Shown here in pieces: positions 36,154 to 46,957 of a stretch of 49,537 nucleotides of DNA (positions are counted from its first letter, which is position 1; each line of letters begins with the position of its first letter). Origin of the DNA: Planctomycetaceae bacterium (lineage in GTDB: Bacteria > Planctomycetota > Planctomycetia > Planctomycetales > Planctomycetaceae); NCBI GenBank assembly GCA_947476295.1, contig CANJQC010000028.1, positions 1-49,537 of the forward strand, read 5' to 3'. The position numbers and the translations under genes were made by a program. The notes beneath the pieces were generated by a model. That model was not told the origin of the DNA. It saw only the letters and a program-made list of their open reading frames with translations, and searched no databases.

Positions 36154-36966
36154 CTAAATCGTCGTCGATGAAAACCCGCCATCCACCACGATATTCTGCC
36201 CTGTCACGAACGACGACGCCCTTTGCGATGCCAGCCACACCACGGCGCCGTCCAGTTCCTGCGCCTCACCAAAACGCGCCATCGGAGTATGACCGATGAT
36301 CTGGCCTCCGCGTTCAGTGTAAGACCCGTCGTCCTTAAACAGCAACGCGCGGTTTTGATCCGCAGGAAAGAAGCCGGGGCTGATCGCATTGACACGAACA
36401 CCGCGTGTCGCCCATTCCCGAGCAAGAAATTTTGTGAAATTGATCACAGCGGCTTTCGCTGCGGAATACGCAACGACTCGTGAAAGTGGAATCATCCCGG
36501 CCATCGATGCGATGTTGATGATACTGCCCTTTTTTTGAGCGAGCATCGTTTCTCCGAACACTTGAGCCGGCAATAACGCACCGCCAACCAGATTCAGATC
36601 GAACACACTGTTCCAGCCGTCTCGCGATAGTTTGCAAAAGTCGCTTCCCGGCGGCAACGTGGCATCCGGACGATTTCCACCGGCAGCCGAAACCAGAATG
36701 CTGACCGAACCCAGCCTGCCGATAATCGCATCTCGTGCCTCAGTCAATGAAGCAGCATCCAGAGCGTCCGCTGATTGAAAAATGCCAGTACCACCCGCAG
36801 ATTCAATTTGCTTCACTCGTGCCATGCCACGTTCTTCGCTGCGTCCGACGATGGCAACTTTCGCGCCTGCTGCCGCTAAGGCCGCGGCCATGCCGCCGCC
36901 GAGAACTCCCGTACCGCCAAGAACCACCGCAGTCTCGCCGCTCAGATCGAAGATCGATGTTTTCAT
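36154..36966 (-). CDS. short-chain dehydrogenase/reductase (mannonate/fructuronate oxidoreductase-like)
   Basis: The 270-residue SDR enzyme has a Rossmann glycine motif (VVLGGTGVLGGGMA), the central SAAGGNRPDATLPPG loop replacing NNAG, a catalytic Ser in INIASMAGM, YSAAK (catalytic Tyr and Lys) and GVRVNAISPGFFPADQNR. The GGNRPDAT and PADQNR elements are typical of the subgroup annotated D-mannonate or fructuronate oxidoreductase, acting in hexuronate breakdown. The ATG at 36966 is chosen because the homology starts at KTSIFDLSG; the open frame extends upstream to 37119 without sense. No other hexuronate gene is adjacent, so the substrate is uncertain. Confidence 0.88.
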   Translation of the reverse strand: MKTSIFDLSGETAVVLGGTGVLGGGMAAALAAAGAKVAIVGRSEERGMARVKQIESAGGTGIFQSADALDAASLTEARDAIIGRLGSVSILVSAAGGNRPDATLPPGSDFCKLSRDGWNSVFDLNLVGGALLPAQVFGETMLAQKKGSIINIASMAGMIPLSRVVAYSAAKAAVINFTKFLAREWATRGVRVNAISPGFFPADQNRALLFKDDGSYTERGGQIIGHTPMARFGEAQELDGAVVWLASQRASSFVTGQNIVVDGGFSSTTI

Positions 36967-37364
36967 TGTGTTGTATCGCTTATGTTTCGCAGTGCTTTCA
37001 ACCAGATCCCCCGATTTTTGCCAAACCACCCACCATTGTTCACCACCAACGCCCTTTAAAGTTGAACTTTCGCCCACGTTGTCGTTCAACGGACAACTCC
37101 GGACCTTGCCGAATTCCATGATTTCTCACTCCTCGAAACTCGCGATGTTTAGGAATTCCGGAAGCGGACGACCAAATTGTTCGGGTTCGGCAAGAATGCA
37201 GCCACGCTCCATTGAGACCAAGGGGTCTGTCCTGTATGAAGTACTTCCTGAAAGACGGGGCTTTCAGTGACCCCGTGGCAGCGAAGCCCCTATTTGAGCC
37301 GAGCGCCGTCAGCAGCCCATTCTGAACGCGGGACTTTCACCGCTGACAGGAACGCAGGTGAATT
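36967..37364 (+). other. intergenic region before pyrG, with a hairpin
   Basis: GGGGCTT (37257-37263) pairs with AAGCCCC (37284-37290), and a shorter CGGGG/CCCCG stem nests at its left edge. The hairpin sits 75 bases before the pyrG ATG, where an attenuator would lie in some bacteria, but no T-run follows. The rest holds no gene. CAGGTGA just before 37365 is the pyrG ribosome binding site. Confidence 0.4.
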
Positions 37365-39008
37365 ATGAGTCGGCATATTTTCGTCACAGGCGGCGTCGTT
37401 AGTTCTCTTGGAAAAGGCCTGACGTCCGCATCGATCGGGATGCTGCTGGAACGTCGTGGCCTCAAGGTCCGGATGCAGAAACTGGACCCGTACCTTAATG
37501 TCGATCCAGGTACGATGAGTCCCTATCAGCACGGTGAGGTTTACGTGCTGGACGACGGCTCAGAAACCGACCTTGACCTCGGCCATTACGAACGCTTCAC
37601 TTCCGGCGAGCTCAATCGGCATTCGAACTACACGACCGGTCAGATTTATCTGTCCGTGATCGAAAAAGAACGCCGTGGCGAATATCTCGGTCACACCGTT
37701 CAGGTTGTGCCGCACATCACCGACGAGATCAAAGCGTGCATCCTGAGCCTAGCCACTCCGGACGTGGATGTTGTCATCACGGAACTCGGTGGCACAGTTG
37801 GTGACATTGAGGGCCTGCCGTTTCTGGAAGCCATTCGCCAGATTCCGCTCGACATCGGCAAAGAGAACGTCATGTTCATTCACCTGACGCTGGTCCCTTA
37901 TCTGAAAGCCGCACGAGAAGCCAAGACCAAACCAACGCAGCACAGCGTGCAGCAGCTTCGTGAAATTGGCATTCAGCCAGACATTCTGATTGTGCGAACT
38001 GAGCGGCCAATTGGTCGAGAGCACACCGACAAGATTGCCCTCTTCTGCAATGTAGAAAAGAAGGCCGTGATTGAAGAGGTCGATAAAGAATTCTCAATCT
38101 ACGAAGTGCCGATCGGCCTCATCGAACATGGTCTGGATGAACTGATTTGCCAGAAGCTGCATCTCAACGCCGGCTCCTTGAAGATGGACGACTACCGCGC
38201 GCTGGTGCATCGTATTCGTAATCCCTTAAATGAAGTCACGATCGCAGTCGTGGGCAAATACATCGAACACCGCGATGCGTACAAATCGATCTACGAATCA
38301 CTCGACCATGCTGGCTTTGCACATTCCACACAGATCAACGTCAAACGTATTGAAGCGGAGGAACTGGAACGGCAGGAACCAGAATTATTACTCAAGGGCG
38401 TCGATGGCCTCCTAATTCCCGGTGGTTTCGGAATGCGAGGCATAGAAGGTAAGATCCAGGCGATTCAGTTCGCTCGTGAATTCGAAATCCCATTCTTCGG
38501 CATTTGCCTTGGCATGCAGTGCGCCGTGATTGAGTTCGCACGCAACGTGCTTGGCCTTGCCGATGCAAACAGCAGTGAGTTCTCCAGTGATACCCAGCAT
38601 CCGGTCATTTGCCTGCTGGAAGGCCAGAAGGGAATTCGCTACAAAGGTGGCACGATGCGCCTCGGCGCGCAGCCCTGCGTGATCACTTCAGGTACTCGAA
38701 CTTCGGCAGCATACGGCAAGGACGAAATCAGCGAACGTCATCGCCATCGCTATGAATTCAACCCGGACTACCGCAAAGAATTCAGCGACGCCGGCATGAC
38801 CATCGCCGGCACCAGCCCCGATGGCGGCCTTGTGGAAATTGTGGAACTTGCATCACATCCATGGTTCGTGGCGGTGCAGTATCATCCCGAATTCAAATCC
38901 CAGCCTCACAACGCTCATCCGCTCTTCAAAGGCTTCATCGAAGCCGCATTGCTCCGCCGCCAACAGCGATCAAGCAATATGTCTGCTGGTTCTTCGCATG
39001 CAGAATAA
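37365..39008 (+). CDS. pyrG: CTP synthase
   Basis: PyrG makes CTP from UTP using ATP and glutamine. The 547-residue product shows the amidoligase N-terminus ([20 protein letters not shown] with the P-loop, [29 protein letters not shown]) and the class I glutaminase domain. The oxyanion/nucleophile regions are IPGGFGMRG and [18 protein letters not shown] (nucleophile Cys in GICLGMQ), and the His-Glu pair is in VQYHPEF. Length matches the family (530-560). The last 15 or so residues ([17 protein letters not shown]) form an unconserved tail. It is a single housekeeping gene between the SDR and murA, convergent with murA. Confidence 0.98.
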   Translation: MSRHIFVTGGVVSSLGKGLTSASIGMLLERRGLKVRMQKLDPYLNVDPGTMSPYQHGEVYVLDDGSETDLDLGHYERFTSGELNRHSNYTTGQIYLSVIEKERRGEYLGHTVQVVPHITDEIKACILSLATPDVDVVITELGGTVGDIEGLPFLEAIRQIPLDIGKENVMFIHLTLVPYLKAAREAKTKPTQHSVQQLREIGIQPDILIVRTERPIGREHTDKIALFCNVEKKAVIEEVDKEFSIYEVPIGLIEHGLDELICQKLHLNAGSLKMDDYRALVHRIRNPLNEVTIAVVGKYIEHRDAYKSIYESLDHAGFAHSTQINVKRIEAEELERQEPELLLKGVDGLLIPGGFGMRGIEGKIQAIQFAREFEIPFFGICLGMQCAVIEFARNVLGLADANSSEFSSDTQHPVICLLEGQKGIRYKGGTMRLGAQPCVITSGTRTSAAYGKDEISERHRHRYEFNPDYRKEFSDAGMTIAGTSPDGGLVEIVELASHPWFVAVQYHPEFKSQPHNAHPLFKGFIEAALLRRQQRSSNMSAGSSHAE

Positions 39009-39047
39009 GTCTGCGCGGATTCAGGAATTCGGTTTGCGATTCAGACC

Positions 39048-39207
39048 TTCAGTCGTTTCGGCACAGTTTCTGGTGCTGTAGGTACCACCGAGTTCCATCT
39101 GACCCACACGTTTAAAGGCGTTGGATACCGGTGTGCAAATTCGCGTTACGGATGACGATGGCAAACGCGGCAGTCTGGACCTGACGGTTCTCGTTCGTCG
39201 TCAATGA
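39048..39207 (+). pseudogene. remnant of a PKD-domain protein, frameshifted
   Basis: Between pyrG and murA one frame reads FGTVSGAVGTTEFHLTHTF (from about 39057), the second half of a PKD domain. About 39117-39130 the reading moves by one base, and GVQIRVTDDDGKRGSLDLTV continues to a TGA at 39207. HTF, a short gap, then VTDDDG is the PKD hallmark. No start, signal peptide or upstream part is left, so this is the 3' stump of a lost surface protein. The rest of the 301-base gap holds nothing I can identify. Confidence 0.6.
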
Positions 39208-39309
39208 TCTTTGAGATTCGTCAGCCCGACTTCGTGTCAGCTCCGACTCCTGATGCACAACATCCTTCGCTTCGGAGGTCTGTTTTGGTCATGTGACGGA
39301 CATGAATGT

Positions 39310-40674
39310 CTACATATGATCACCTGGTTCAGTATGACGATAGCTGATTCGTTGTTTTTCAGGTTGCAATGAATCCAGATGCGGACGCGGGACGACGTTT
39401 TGTGGTCCATCGTTTGTGCGTTGAATTTTTGCACCCAGTTGATTCAGTTTCTGCTCGAACGCATGGTAGCCGCGATCAAGATGATACACGCGGCGAATTT
39501 CGGAACGACCTTCTGCCGCCAACGCCGCCAGTACCAATGCGGCGCTGGCACGCAGGTCTGATGCCATCACGGGTGCTGCCGATAGTCGCGTGACACCGTG
39601 GATGATGGCCGAATTGCCCTGGATCCGGATGTTGGCTCCCATTCGTACAAGTTCTGCCGCGTGCATGAATCGTTCCGGAAAGACGGTATCGGTGATCAGA
39701 CTTTTGCCAGCGATTGTGGACAACAATGCCATGAATTGTGCCTGGCAATCTGTAGGCAATCCCGGATACGGTTCAGCCGTCAATCGCGCCGGACGCTGTA
39801 TGGAAGCGGCGCGGATGCGTAGCGTGTCGTGCGTTGCTTCGATCGGAATGCCGATCAGGTTGAACGCATTCAGAACGTACGTCATATGAGTCGTCGGTGC
39901 GTTCAGGATTGTCACGTCACCGTGAGTGATCGCCGCCGCGAGCGCCAGAGTCGTTGCTTCGATGCGATCGGGAATGACCGTATGACGGACGTCGTGCAGT
40001 TGTGCTACGCCGTCAATTTCTACGATCGACGTACCGGCACCGAAAATTTTCGCGCCAGCGGCATTCAGAAATCGAGCAAAGTCCTCGACCTCCGGTTCTT
40101 TGGCTGCGGCACGAATAATCGTGCGGCCTTTGGCCAGCGTGGCGGCAATCAGGATGTTGCAGGTTCCAGTGACAGTGGGGCCATGCGGTCCGCACAGGTC
40201 GATGTCGGCTCCGCGAAGTTTTGAGCCCTCGGCAACAATGTATCCAGCCTCCAGTCGAATGTCAGCCCCCAAAGCAGCCAGACCTCGCAGATGCAGATCG
40301 ATTGGACGATGACCAATGTTGCAGCCGCCCGGCAGGGAAACTCGCGCGGTTCCGAATCGCGCCAACAGCGGACCGAGCACGCAGACACTGGCTCGCATCT
40401 GTCGTACTAATTCGTATGGGGCAGCGGACGATCGCACATCACGGGCATCGACACATATGGTTCCGTCGGTATGCTGTTCCACCGCTGCACCAATCGACTG
40501 CAGCAGCTGTTGCATTGTGGCGACATCCTGCAACTGCGGAACCTGCTCAAGGATCACTTCACCGTCAATCGCCAGAGTTGCCGCCATGATCGGCAGTGAT
40601 GCGTTCTTGCTGCCGTCAACGCTGACAGTTCCACGCAGCGAATGGCCGCCTTCTACACAGAACATATCCATCAT
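39310..40674 (-). CDS. murA: UDP-N-acetylglucosamine 1-carboxyvinyltransferase
   Basis: MurA transfers enolpyruvate from PEP to UDP-GlcNAc, the first committed step of peptidoglycan synthesis. The 454-residue protein has the catalytic Lys/Asn (DGSKNASLPIMAA, K23, N24), the active-site Cys in the mobile loop (LPGGCNIGHRPIDLH, C118) and the standard repeats of the EPT fold. Because Cys, not Asp, is present, the enzyme should be fosfomycin-sensitive. The last 30 residues (after LNQLGAKIQRTNDGP) extend beyond the usual 420-residue length without similarity. An intact murA agrees with peptidoglycan now being accepted in planctomycetes. It is 25 bases downstream of prmC on the same strand, forming a two-gene unit. 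Confidence 0.97.
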   Translation of the reverse strand: MMDMFCVEGGHSLRGTVSVDGSKNASLPIMAATLAIDGEVILEQVPQLQDVATMQQLLQSIGAAVEQHTDGTICVDARDVRSSAAPYELVRQMRASVCVLGPLLARFGTARVSLPGGCNIGHRPIDLHLRGLAALGADIRLEAGYIVAEGSKLRGADIDLCGPHGPTVTGTCNILIAATLAKGRTIIRAAAKEPEVEDFARFLNAAGAKIFGAGTSIVEIDGVAQLHDVRHTVIPDRIEATTLALAAAITHGDVTILNAPTTHMTYVLNAFNLIGIPIEATHDTLRIRAASIQRPARLTAEPYPGLPTDCQAQFMALLSTIAGKSLITDTVFPERFMHAAELVRMGANIRIQGNSAIIHGVTRLSAAPVMASDLRASAALVLAALAAEGRSEIRRVYHLDRGYHAFEQKLNQLGAKIQRTNDGPQNVVPRPHLDSLQPEKQRISYRHTEPGDHM

Positions 40675-40699
40675 CAGCTTCCTTTCTGATCACACTGTC

Positions 40700-41587
40700 T
40701 TACAGAATTCCTTCGACAATTCGCTCATGACCACTGAGATCGCGGCGGATACTTGTGGATGCGAATCCTGACATTCTCAACAGTGTTGCGACGGTCACAC
40801 ATTGTGCCGGATCAAGTTCCAGTGCGATGAACGCGCCGGGTTTGAGAACCTTTGAAGCGTCGGCTGCAATTCGTCGGACGATGTCCAGGCCGTCCTTTCC
40901 CGCAAACAATGCTTCCGCAGGTTCGTGCTGTTCAACTTCCGGCTGCAGGGAGTCGCGTTCGTCGTCTCGAATATACGGTGGATTGCTGATGAGTCCATCA
41001 AACACGCGACCGAATGCCAGCAGCGGTTGCAGCACATCGCCCGCCAACAACGTGACGCGGTCTGCCGCCTCCAGTTTCTGGACATTGCGAGTTGCAATCT
41101 CCATCGCTCGCTGTGATAAGTCCGTCGCCACGACTTTGCACAAAGGTCGTTGTCGGGCGATGGTAATCGCAATACACCCGGAACCGAATCCGATCTCTGC
41201 AACGGAACGAGGCTGATCTTTCGGGATGCGTTCCAGGCACACGTCAACAAGCGTTTCGGTTTCCGGACGCGGAATGAGCACGCCCGGTCCGACTTCAAAA
41301 CTGCGACCGTAGAACTCACGTGATCCGATGATGTAAGCAAGTGGTTCACGCTTCGCGCGACGCTGAACGGCTTCTCGCATCTGAGTTCGCTCGGATTCAG
41401 TCAGTTCGTTGTCAATGTCTGTGTATAACCGGATTCTCTGGCACTGGCGGGCGTGGGCGAGCAATAATTCCGCTTCCAGTCGCGGCGATTCAACACCTTT
41501 CTGTTTCAGGAATCCGGCGGTCCATTCCAGAATTCGCCGCACAGTCCATACGTCAGCACTTGCAGGTTTGTTGCCAGGTGTTGACAT
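40700..41587 (-). CDS. prmC: peptide chain release factor N5-glutamine methyltransferase
   Basis: PrmC methylates the Gln of the GGQ motif in release factors, using S-adenosylmethionine. The 295-residue product has the helical N-terminal domain (RRILEWTAGFLKQKGVESPRLEAELLLAH), the linker YIIGSREFYGRSFEVGPGVLIPRPETE, the SAM-binding VAEIGFGSGCIAI and the catalytic NPPY (LISNPPYIRDDE). The ATG at 41587 (MSTPGNKP) is preferred over one five codons upstream because conservation begins shortly after it. No prfA gene is adjacent in the window; the downstream partner is murA, a common planctomycete neighbour. Confidence 0.96.
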   Translation of the reverse strand: MSTPGNKPASADVWTVRRILEWTAGFLKQKGVESPRLEAELLLAHARQCQRIRLYTDIDNELTESERTQMREAVQRRAKREPLAYIIGSREFYGRSFEVGPGVLIPRPETETLVDVCLERIPKDQPRSVAEIGFGSGCIAITIARQRPLCKVVATDLSQRAMEIATRNVQKLEAADRVTLLAGDVLQPLLAFGRVFDGLISNPPYIRDDERDSLQPEVEQHEPAEALFAGKDGLDIVRRIAADASKVLKPGAFIALELDPAQCVTVATLLRMSGFASTSIRRDLSGHERIVEGIL

Positions 41588-41642
41588 AAGAGGCGAATAC
41601 AATCAATGGGCGATTGAGTATGTAGGGCGTATTTCCATTTTC

Positions 41643-41719
41643 TCGTAGCCGGATTCGTAAGAATTCGGAGCCCCAGACCCTGCGTAAAGGCCCCAGAATT
41701 CTCACGAATTCTGCTGCGA
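41643..41719. repeat. inverted pair of palindromic elements between rtcB and prmC
   Basis: A 24-base element at 41696-41719, with the palindrome GAATTC-TCAC-GAATTC at its core, recurs inverted at 41643-41666 with a few changes. The shared pattern is GAATTCTYACGAATYC followed by KGCTRCGA. CAGAATTC/GAATTCTG is a perfect 8-bp stem with a four-base loop. The pair sits in the 218-base gap between rtcB and prmC. This fits a REP-type mobile palindrome doublet. Confidence 0.7.
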
Positions 41720-41805
41720 AATTTTGAAAAATGCCCCAGATGTTTGTGCGTGGCCGGGATGATAGTTCGAACCACGAAATTGTTCTACTGCTCTCATGCG
41801 GCGTC

Positions 41806-43194
<1,389 letters not shown>

Positions 43195-43364
43195 GAATGT
43201 AGATCCATTGTTTAACCCGATGCCGAAGGCGGGGCCATTGTTCTGATCCAACGTCAGTATTGCACAGACACAGCTTGCTGTGAAAGGCTCACGACTATTC
43301 TAACGCTAAACCAAGGGTGATCACGAATCTAAAATTCAAGGCACTTCCCATACAATTTCGTTGA

Positions 43365-43664
43365 CCGCAGTGGTCTCATGACGGCAAGACGATTGTCGTG
43401 GACTCCACGCCTCAAACGGATCAAGTCTCTCTGAGTCGCATTTGGGTGTACGGTATGGCCGGTCCGTTTCAGGGAATGATTCGGCACCTCGGCGCAGGTA
43501 ACACGCCAACGTGGTCACCAGACGATTCCCAGATCGCCTATATGGTTGCGGCCGATGGAAACAGTGAACCAAAATTGCTCGAAGGCACAAAAATCGGCAC
43601 GATCAATCGCAGCATGGAATGGTCCCCCGACGGCTCGAAGATTATTTTTTCGAGCGAACGCTGA
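43365..43664 (+). pseudogene. fragment of a TolB-like (PD40) beta-propeller protein
   Basis: The frame opens after a stop at 43362-43364 and reads WSHDGKTIVVDSTPQ, TPTWSPDDSQIAYMVAADG and SMEWSPDGSKIIFSSER before a TGA at 43664. These are three PD40 propeller blades (WSPDG..I.F). A full propeller has six or more blades and a signal peptide, so this is a fragment, although an ATG at 43398 would allow an 88-residue peptide. It lies at the start of a run of broken genes. Confidence 0.6.
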
Positions 43665-43716
43665 AGAAGAGCTCACAGCAGCAGGGGTCGCGTCTAAGAA
43701 CCCAGAGTGTTTTCCC

Positions 43717-44034
43717 TCACCTGAATGCCTGTCGCAACTGGAACTGCGTGTCCATATTGTTGTGACTTCGCGGTCGATCGGCACCGCCACCCGTCGAGTT
43801 CACACGACTGATCTTCTTTGGCAACGGCATATCGCCTTCAGACCAAAGCACGTATTGCAGTTCCTGGTGTGTCGGACCGAGGTCGTTCGAGTTATCAGTA
43901 AAGCTTGCATGGGTCGAGCCAACCGAAGCTGTGGTGACTCCTCGCTTGATGGCAGCAGGCGTAAACCTCAACCGAATCGAGATTGTGGACGGCCTCGGTT
44001 CATCCTGCGATGAGGGGGAAATTCTCTCAGACAT
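43717..44034 (-). pseudogene. possible gene remnant, minus strand
   Basis: The middle of this 105-codon frame (TDNSNDLGPTHQELQYVLWS, EGDMPLPKK) looks protein-like, but I recognise no family and there is no convincing start or ribosome binding site. It overlaps the plus-strand remnant at 43892-44071, and at most one of the two is real over the shared bases. Confidence 0.2.
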
Positions 44035-44071
44035 AGACCCGGATGAAGTGATGGCTCGGGCCTTCGCCTAG
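43892..44071 (+). pseudogene. possible remnant of a RepA-like AAA ATPase of mobile elements
   Basis: One plus-strand frame reads EPTEAVVTPRLMAAGVNLNR, then IEIVDGLGSS and SDIDPDEVMARAFA before a TAG at 44069-44071. A phrase of the type PRLxAAGADLxRVxIVD is typical of the RepA/AAA_25 ATPases of plasmids and prophages. Walker motifs are absent, so only a central piece would remain. It sits between two other broken genes. The assignment rests on one phrase. Confidence 0.4.
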
Positions 44072-44199
44072 AATCAGCGATGCACACCACCTAAAGGCGC
44101 GGCTGGTATTCGGAAATAGGTGCAGGCCATCATTTACCGGGACAAGCACTCAGGTTCAGGGATGCCGGCTCAACCAACCCTGAAGATCTGCTATCAGTT

Positions 44200-44721
44200 T
44201 TGATGCCCGCTAAGCCAACAGCGTCAACGCAAGGCCTTATCACCCGGCGAGCTTCTGAAATTAAGCCTCAGGTTTTGCGGTGGCGCTGGCAGAACAATAT
44301 CCAGCTCGAGGCGGCGAAAAACGCCAGCAATGCTCTGGCAGACAGTCAGGATGTGATCAGCAAGTATCCTAGTCTCAAAGGAATCTTTGGGTTCAGCTCT
44401 GTTTCGTTTCCGGGAGCTGCTGAAGCCGTGGAGCAAAGTGGCAAGGGCGGACAGGTACTGGTCACTGGCCTTTCCACGCCAAACGACATGAAGAAATTTG
44501 TTCACAACGGCAATGTCCGATCGGTGGTCCTGTGGAACACAATCGATCTGGGCTATCTGACGATTCATGTCGCGAAGGCACTGGCGACAGGCGAACTCAA
44601 GGACGAAGCAACATCCATCTAGGCCGGCAGACTTGGCGAAATGTCCATCGTTGGCGACAACGTGATGCTTGGCGACATTATGGTATTCACGAAGGGTAAT
44701 ATCGATCAGTCGGACTTCTGA
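44200..44721 (+). pseudogene. sugar ABC transporter substrate-binding protein, C-terminal part, broken by an in-frame TAG
   Basis: The frame reads DSQDVISKYPSLKGIFGFSS, VLVTGLSTPNDMKKFVHNG, VRSVVLWNTIDLGYLTIHVA and KALATGELKDEATSI, the second lobe of a ribose/rhamnose-type periplasmic binding protein (Peripla_BP_4). A TAG stands at 44620-44622. In the same frame the sequence continues AGRLGEMSIVGDNVMLGDIM and VFTKGNIDQSDF to a TGA at 44719-44721, which is the family's normal C-terminus. The N-terminal lobe and signal peptide are missing upstream. It is therefore a pseudogene with both a 5' truncation and a nonsense mutation. No permease or ATPase remains nearby. Confidence 0.82.
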
Positions 44722-44937
44722 GGCGATAAAGGGGCTGAGGCGAGCGATAAAGGCGGACGCAGCTCATTTTGTTTTCTTAGCTCGTAGAGGCAGCTGAATG
44801 CTTGCATCGTTTGGCGGTCTCGACAAAACTGCCCCTTTGGAAGTGGGTAACTGCGGTATGCGGGGCGAACAAGCGTTAATCCCCTCAGTAGTGACTCAGT
44901 ATCCGCTCACATCGAAAATTCGTCAAGGAGCCATTTC

Positions 44938-46311
44938 ATGCAACGATTGACAGTCGGAATTTCAATTGCAGGATTGCTACTATTGGCGGCTTCACGCATC
45001 GAAGCCGACGAACGCCAAATCACAAAGGGGGCCGCGCACAACCATGCGCTGGACAATAACGATAACTTCTCCCCGGATGATAAATTCCTAGTCTACGCCA
45101 TCAGCGGTCCGGGGGGGCTGGCTGACGCCCGCTTGGTCGCCAAGGTTGAAATCTCGACCGGTAAAGTCACGCCCCTTTACCGTCCCGAAAATCCGAATCA
45201 GTTTGGGCCAGGGGTGATGGCGGCCGGCTTTGCCCATGACCGCAATGAAGTGATCTTCATTCATGGTCCCATGAATCCCACGGGACCAGAAAACAAATAC
45301 GAGAAACACGCTCGCGTCGGCGTCATCGCCAACGGGGATGGTGCCGGCACGGTCAAATTCCTTGACGCGCGAGATATCGAGGCGCCGTACACCGTCGGCG
45401 CCCTGCGCGGTGGAACGCACCGGCATGAATTCTCCGGGGACGGCCAGTGGGTCGGTTTTACTTACAACGATGCCGTGATGCGCGCGCACGGTCTTAAGAC
45501 CGGCAAGAATCTGGACCTGCGTACAATTGGAGTTACCAAACTGGGACAGCCTGTGACCGTACCCAAGACTCCGCAATTCGCTGAGCGCAATGAGGGATTC
45601 TCGGTGGTTGTCGTGGCGGTCACTCCCGATCCCAAGCCCGGGAGCGACGAGATTTCTAATGCCGCGGGGGACAGTTGGGTGGGGCAAAACGGTTATGTTC
45701 GTGCTGACGGAGGCCGGCAAATTGCGCGAGCGTTCATCGGAACAACGAGGGACAAAAACAACCAGCCCCTGGATGAGTTGTACATCGTCGATATCCCCGA
45801 CGACATTACCGCGCCCGGTCCGCTCGGCCCACTGCAAGGGACCGATACGAACCCGCCCATGCCTCCTGCTGGAACCTCCCAAAGACGTCTAACCCACACG
45901 GAAAACTCCGCGCACCCAGGCTGTCAGGGGATTGCCCGTAGTTCGGCAAAGGGAGACCAGATCTCGTTTAAAATGAAAGACGCGAAAGGCCAGTCGCAAA
46001 TCTTCATCATTCCAACGATCGGTGGAACGCCGAAGCAAGCGACCTCCATCGAAGGCGGCGTCACGTCGGACGCCCGCTTTAACCCGTCGGGCAAGGTCAT
46101 TGCGTGCGTGGCAGGTAACAAGATCCTGATTACCAATATCGATCCCGGCCCCCAATTCGGAAAAACCACAGTCCTGAACGATCATACCTCGGCTCCCTTC
46201 GGCTTGGTCTGGAGCCATGATGGCAAGACGCTGGCGTACAACCGCAACGTCGAAACGGACGGCAAACAAATCGGGCAGATCTTCGTCGCCGATTACAAAG
46301 ACGGCAAGTAG
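44938..46311 (+). CDS. secreted beta-propeller protein, DUF3748 (YidR-like)
   Basis: The 457-residue product has a signal peptide (MQRLTVGISIAGLLLLAASR) and a TolB-like propeller with PD40-type blades (DNFSPDDKFLVYAIS, RHEFSGDGQWVGFTYND, ARFNPSGKVIACVAG, LVWSHDGKTLAYNRN). The segment GFTYNDAVMRAHGLKTG to DLRTIGV and TPDPKPGSDEISNAAGDSWV matches the DUF3748 family, known from E. coli YidR; its function is unknown. AAGGAG (44925-44930) lies seven bases before the ATG, so the gene looks intact and translatable. It stands alone between broken genes and may have come in by transfer or be the only survivor of a lost locus. Confidence 0.82.
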   Translation: MQRLTVGISIAGLLLLAASRIEADERQITKGAAHNHALDNNDNFSPDDKFLVYAISGPGGLADARLVAKVEISTGKVTPLYRPENPNQFGPGVMAAGFAHDRNEVIFIHGPMNPTGPENKYEKHARVGVIANGDGAGTVKFLDARDIEAPYTVGALRGGTHRHEFSGDGQWVGFTYNDAVMRAHGLKTGKNLDLRTIGVTKLGQPVTVPKTPQFAERNEGFSVVVVAVTPDPKPGSDEISNAAGDSWVGQNGYVRADGGRQIARAFIGTTRDKNNQPLDELYIVDIPDDITAPGPLGPLQGTDTNPPMPPAGTSQRRLTHTENSAHPGCQGIARSSAKGDQISFKMKDAKGQSQIFIIPTIGGTPKQATSIEGGVTSDARFNPSGKVIACVAGNKILITNIDPGPQFGKTTVLNDHTSAPFGLVWSHDGKTLAYNRNVETDGKQIGQIFVADYKDGK

Positions 46312-46957
46312 ACCTGTGCGACGCGATTAGGAGTCGCGTCTGCGTTCAGATGAGATGGGCAGAAAAGCTGGATGCAAACGGATTCACAAGCCGCGTCTCG
46401 AACCCGGCGTTGCAAAACGCGCGCCTGGGTGGCTTGTGGCGGGTGCCTGTCATCTCGACGGCAACAATTACATTTCTGAGATCATGTTTTTCGACGGCTT
46501 GCTTCAGTGTATTGAATGCGTTTATCGATGCGATGAACGAATCAATCGCTGAAGAGTGGCAAAAGAAACTATCGCAACCACTTCACATGGGAGCCACCAA
46601 GTTGTGTGTGACCAGAGAAATGGCCGCATTTTACATGAGGCACGGTAATGGAATACCCAATGAACTTCGGTAAGCGATTGCCCAAACGACCCGACCAGCG
46701 GAATCTAATTCGACCAACATCTGCCCCCGTTTGAAAACCACCGACCAGAGCTATACAGAATTCAGCATCCTAACCGCACTTTTGGCGGATGCCGTCGCCG
46801 CTTTCCTGAATCATTTCTCTGCCATCATGGCGCACGCGATGCGGCAACACTGAACCGCCATTCTGTCGCAAGAAAGTCTCAAGATACTTTTCACAAGCAA
46901 CCTCCGGACTGATACCGCCACTGGGTAAGATTGATGGTCCCTTGTGGAGGCGCAGCA
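46312..46957 (+). other. intergenic stretch before the recombinase, no identifiable gene
   Basis: Two overlapping frames at 46350-46673 have partly protein-like phrases (SIAEEWQKKLSQPLHMGATK; GACHLDGNNYISEIMFFDG) but no start signals, no recognisable domain and mutual overlap. I treat them as noise or debris. GGAGG at 46946-46950 belongs to the recombinase. Confidence 0.4.

Noticed and set aside
37257-37290. pyrG attenuator or riboswitch
   Set aside because: There is a hairpin but no T-run, and no conserved riboswitch or reiterative-transcription start is visible. Kept only as a note on the intergenic region.
46350-46673. Two overlapping small frames before the recombinase
   Set aside because: No start signals and no recognised domain, and the two frames exclude each other.
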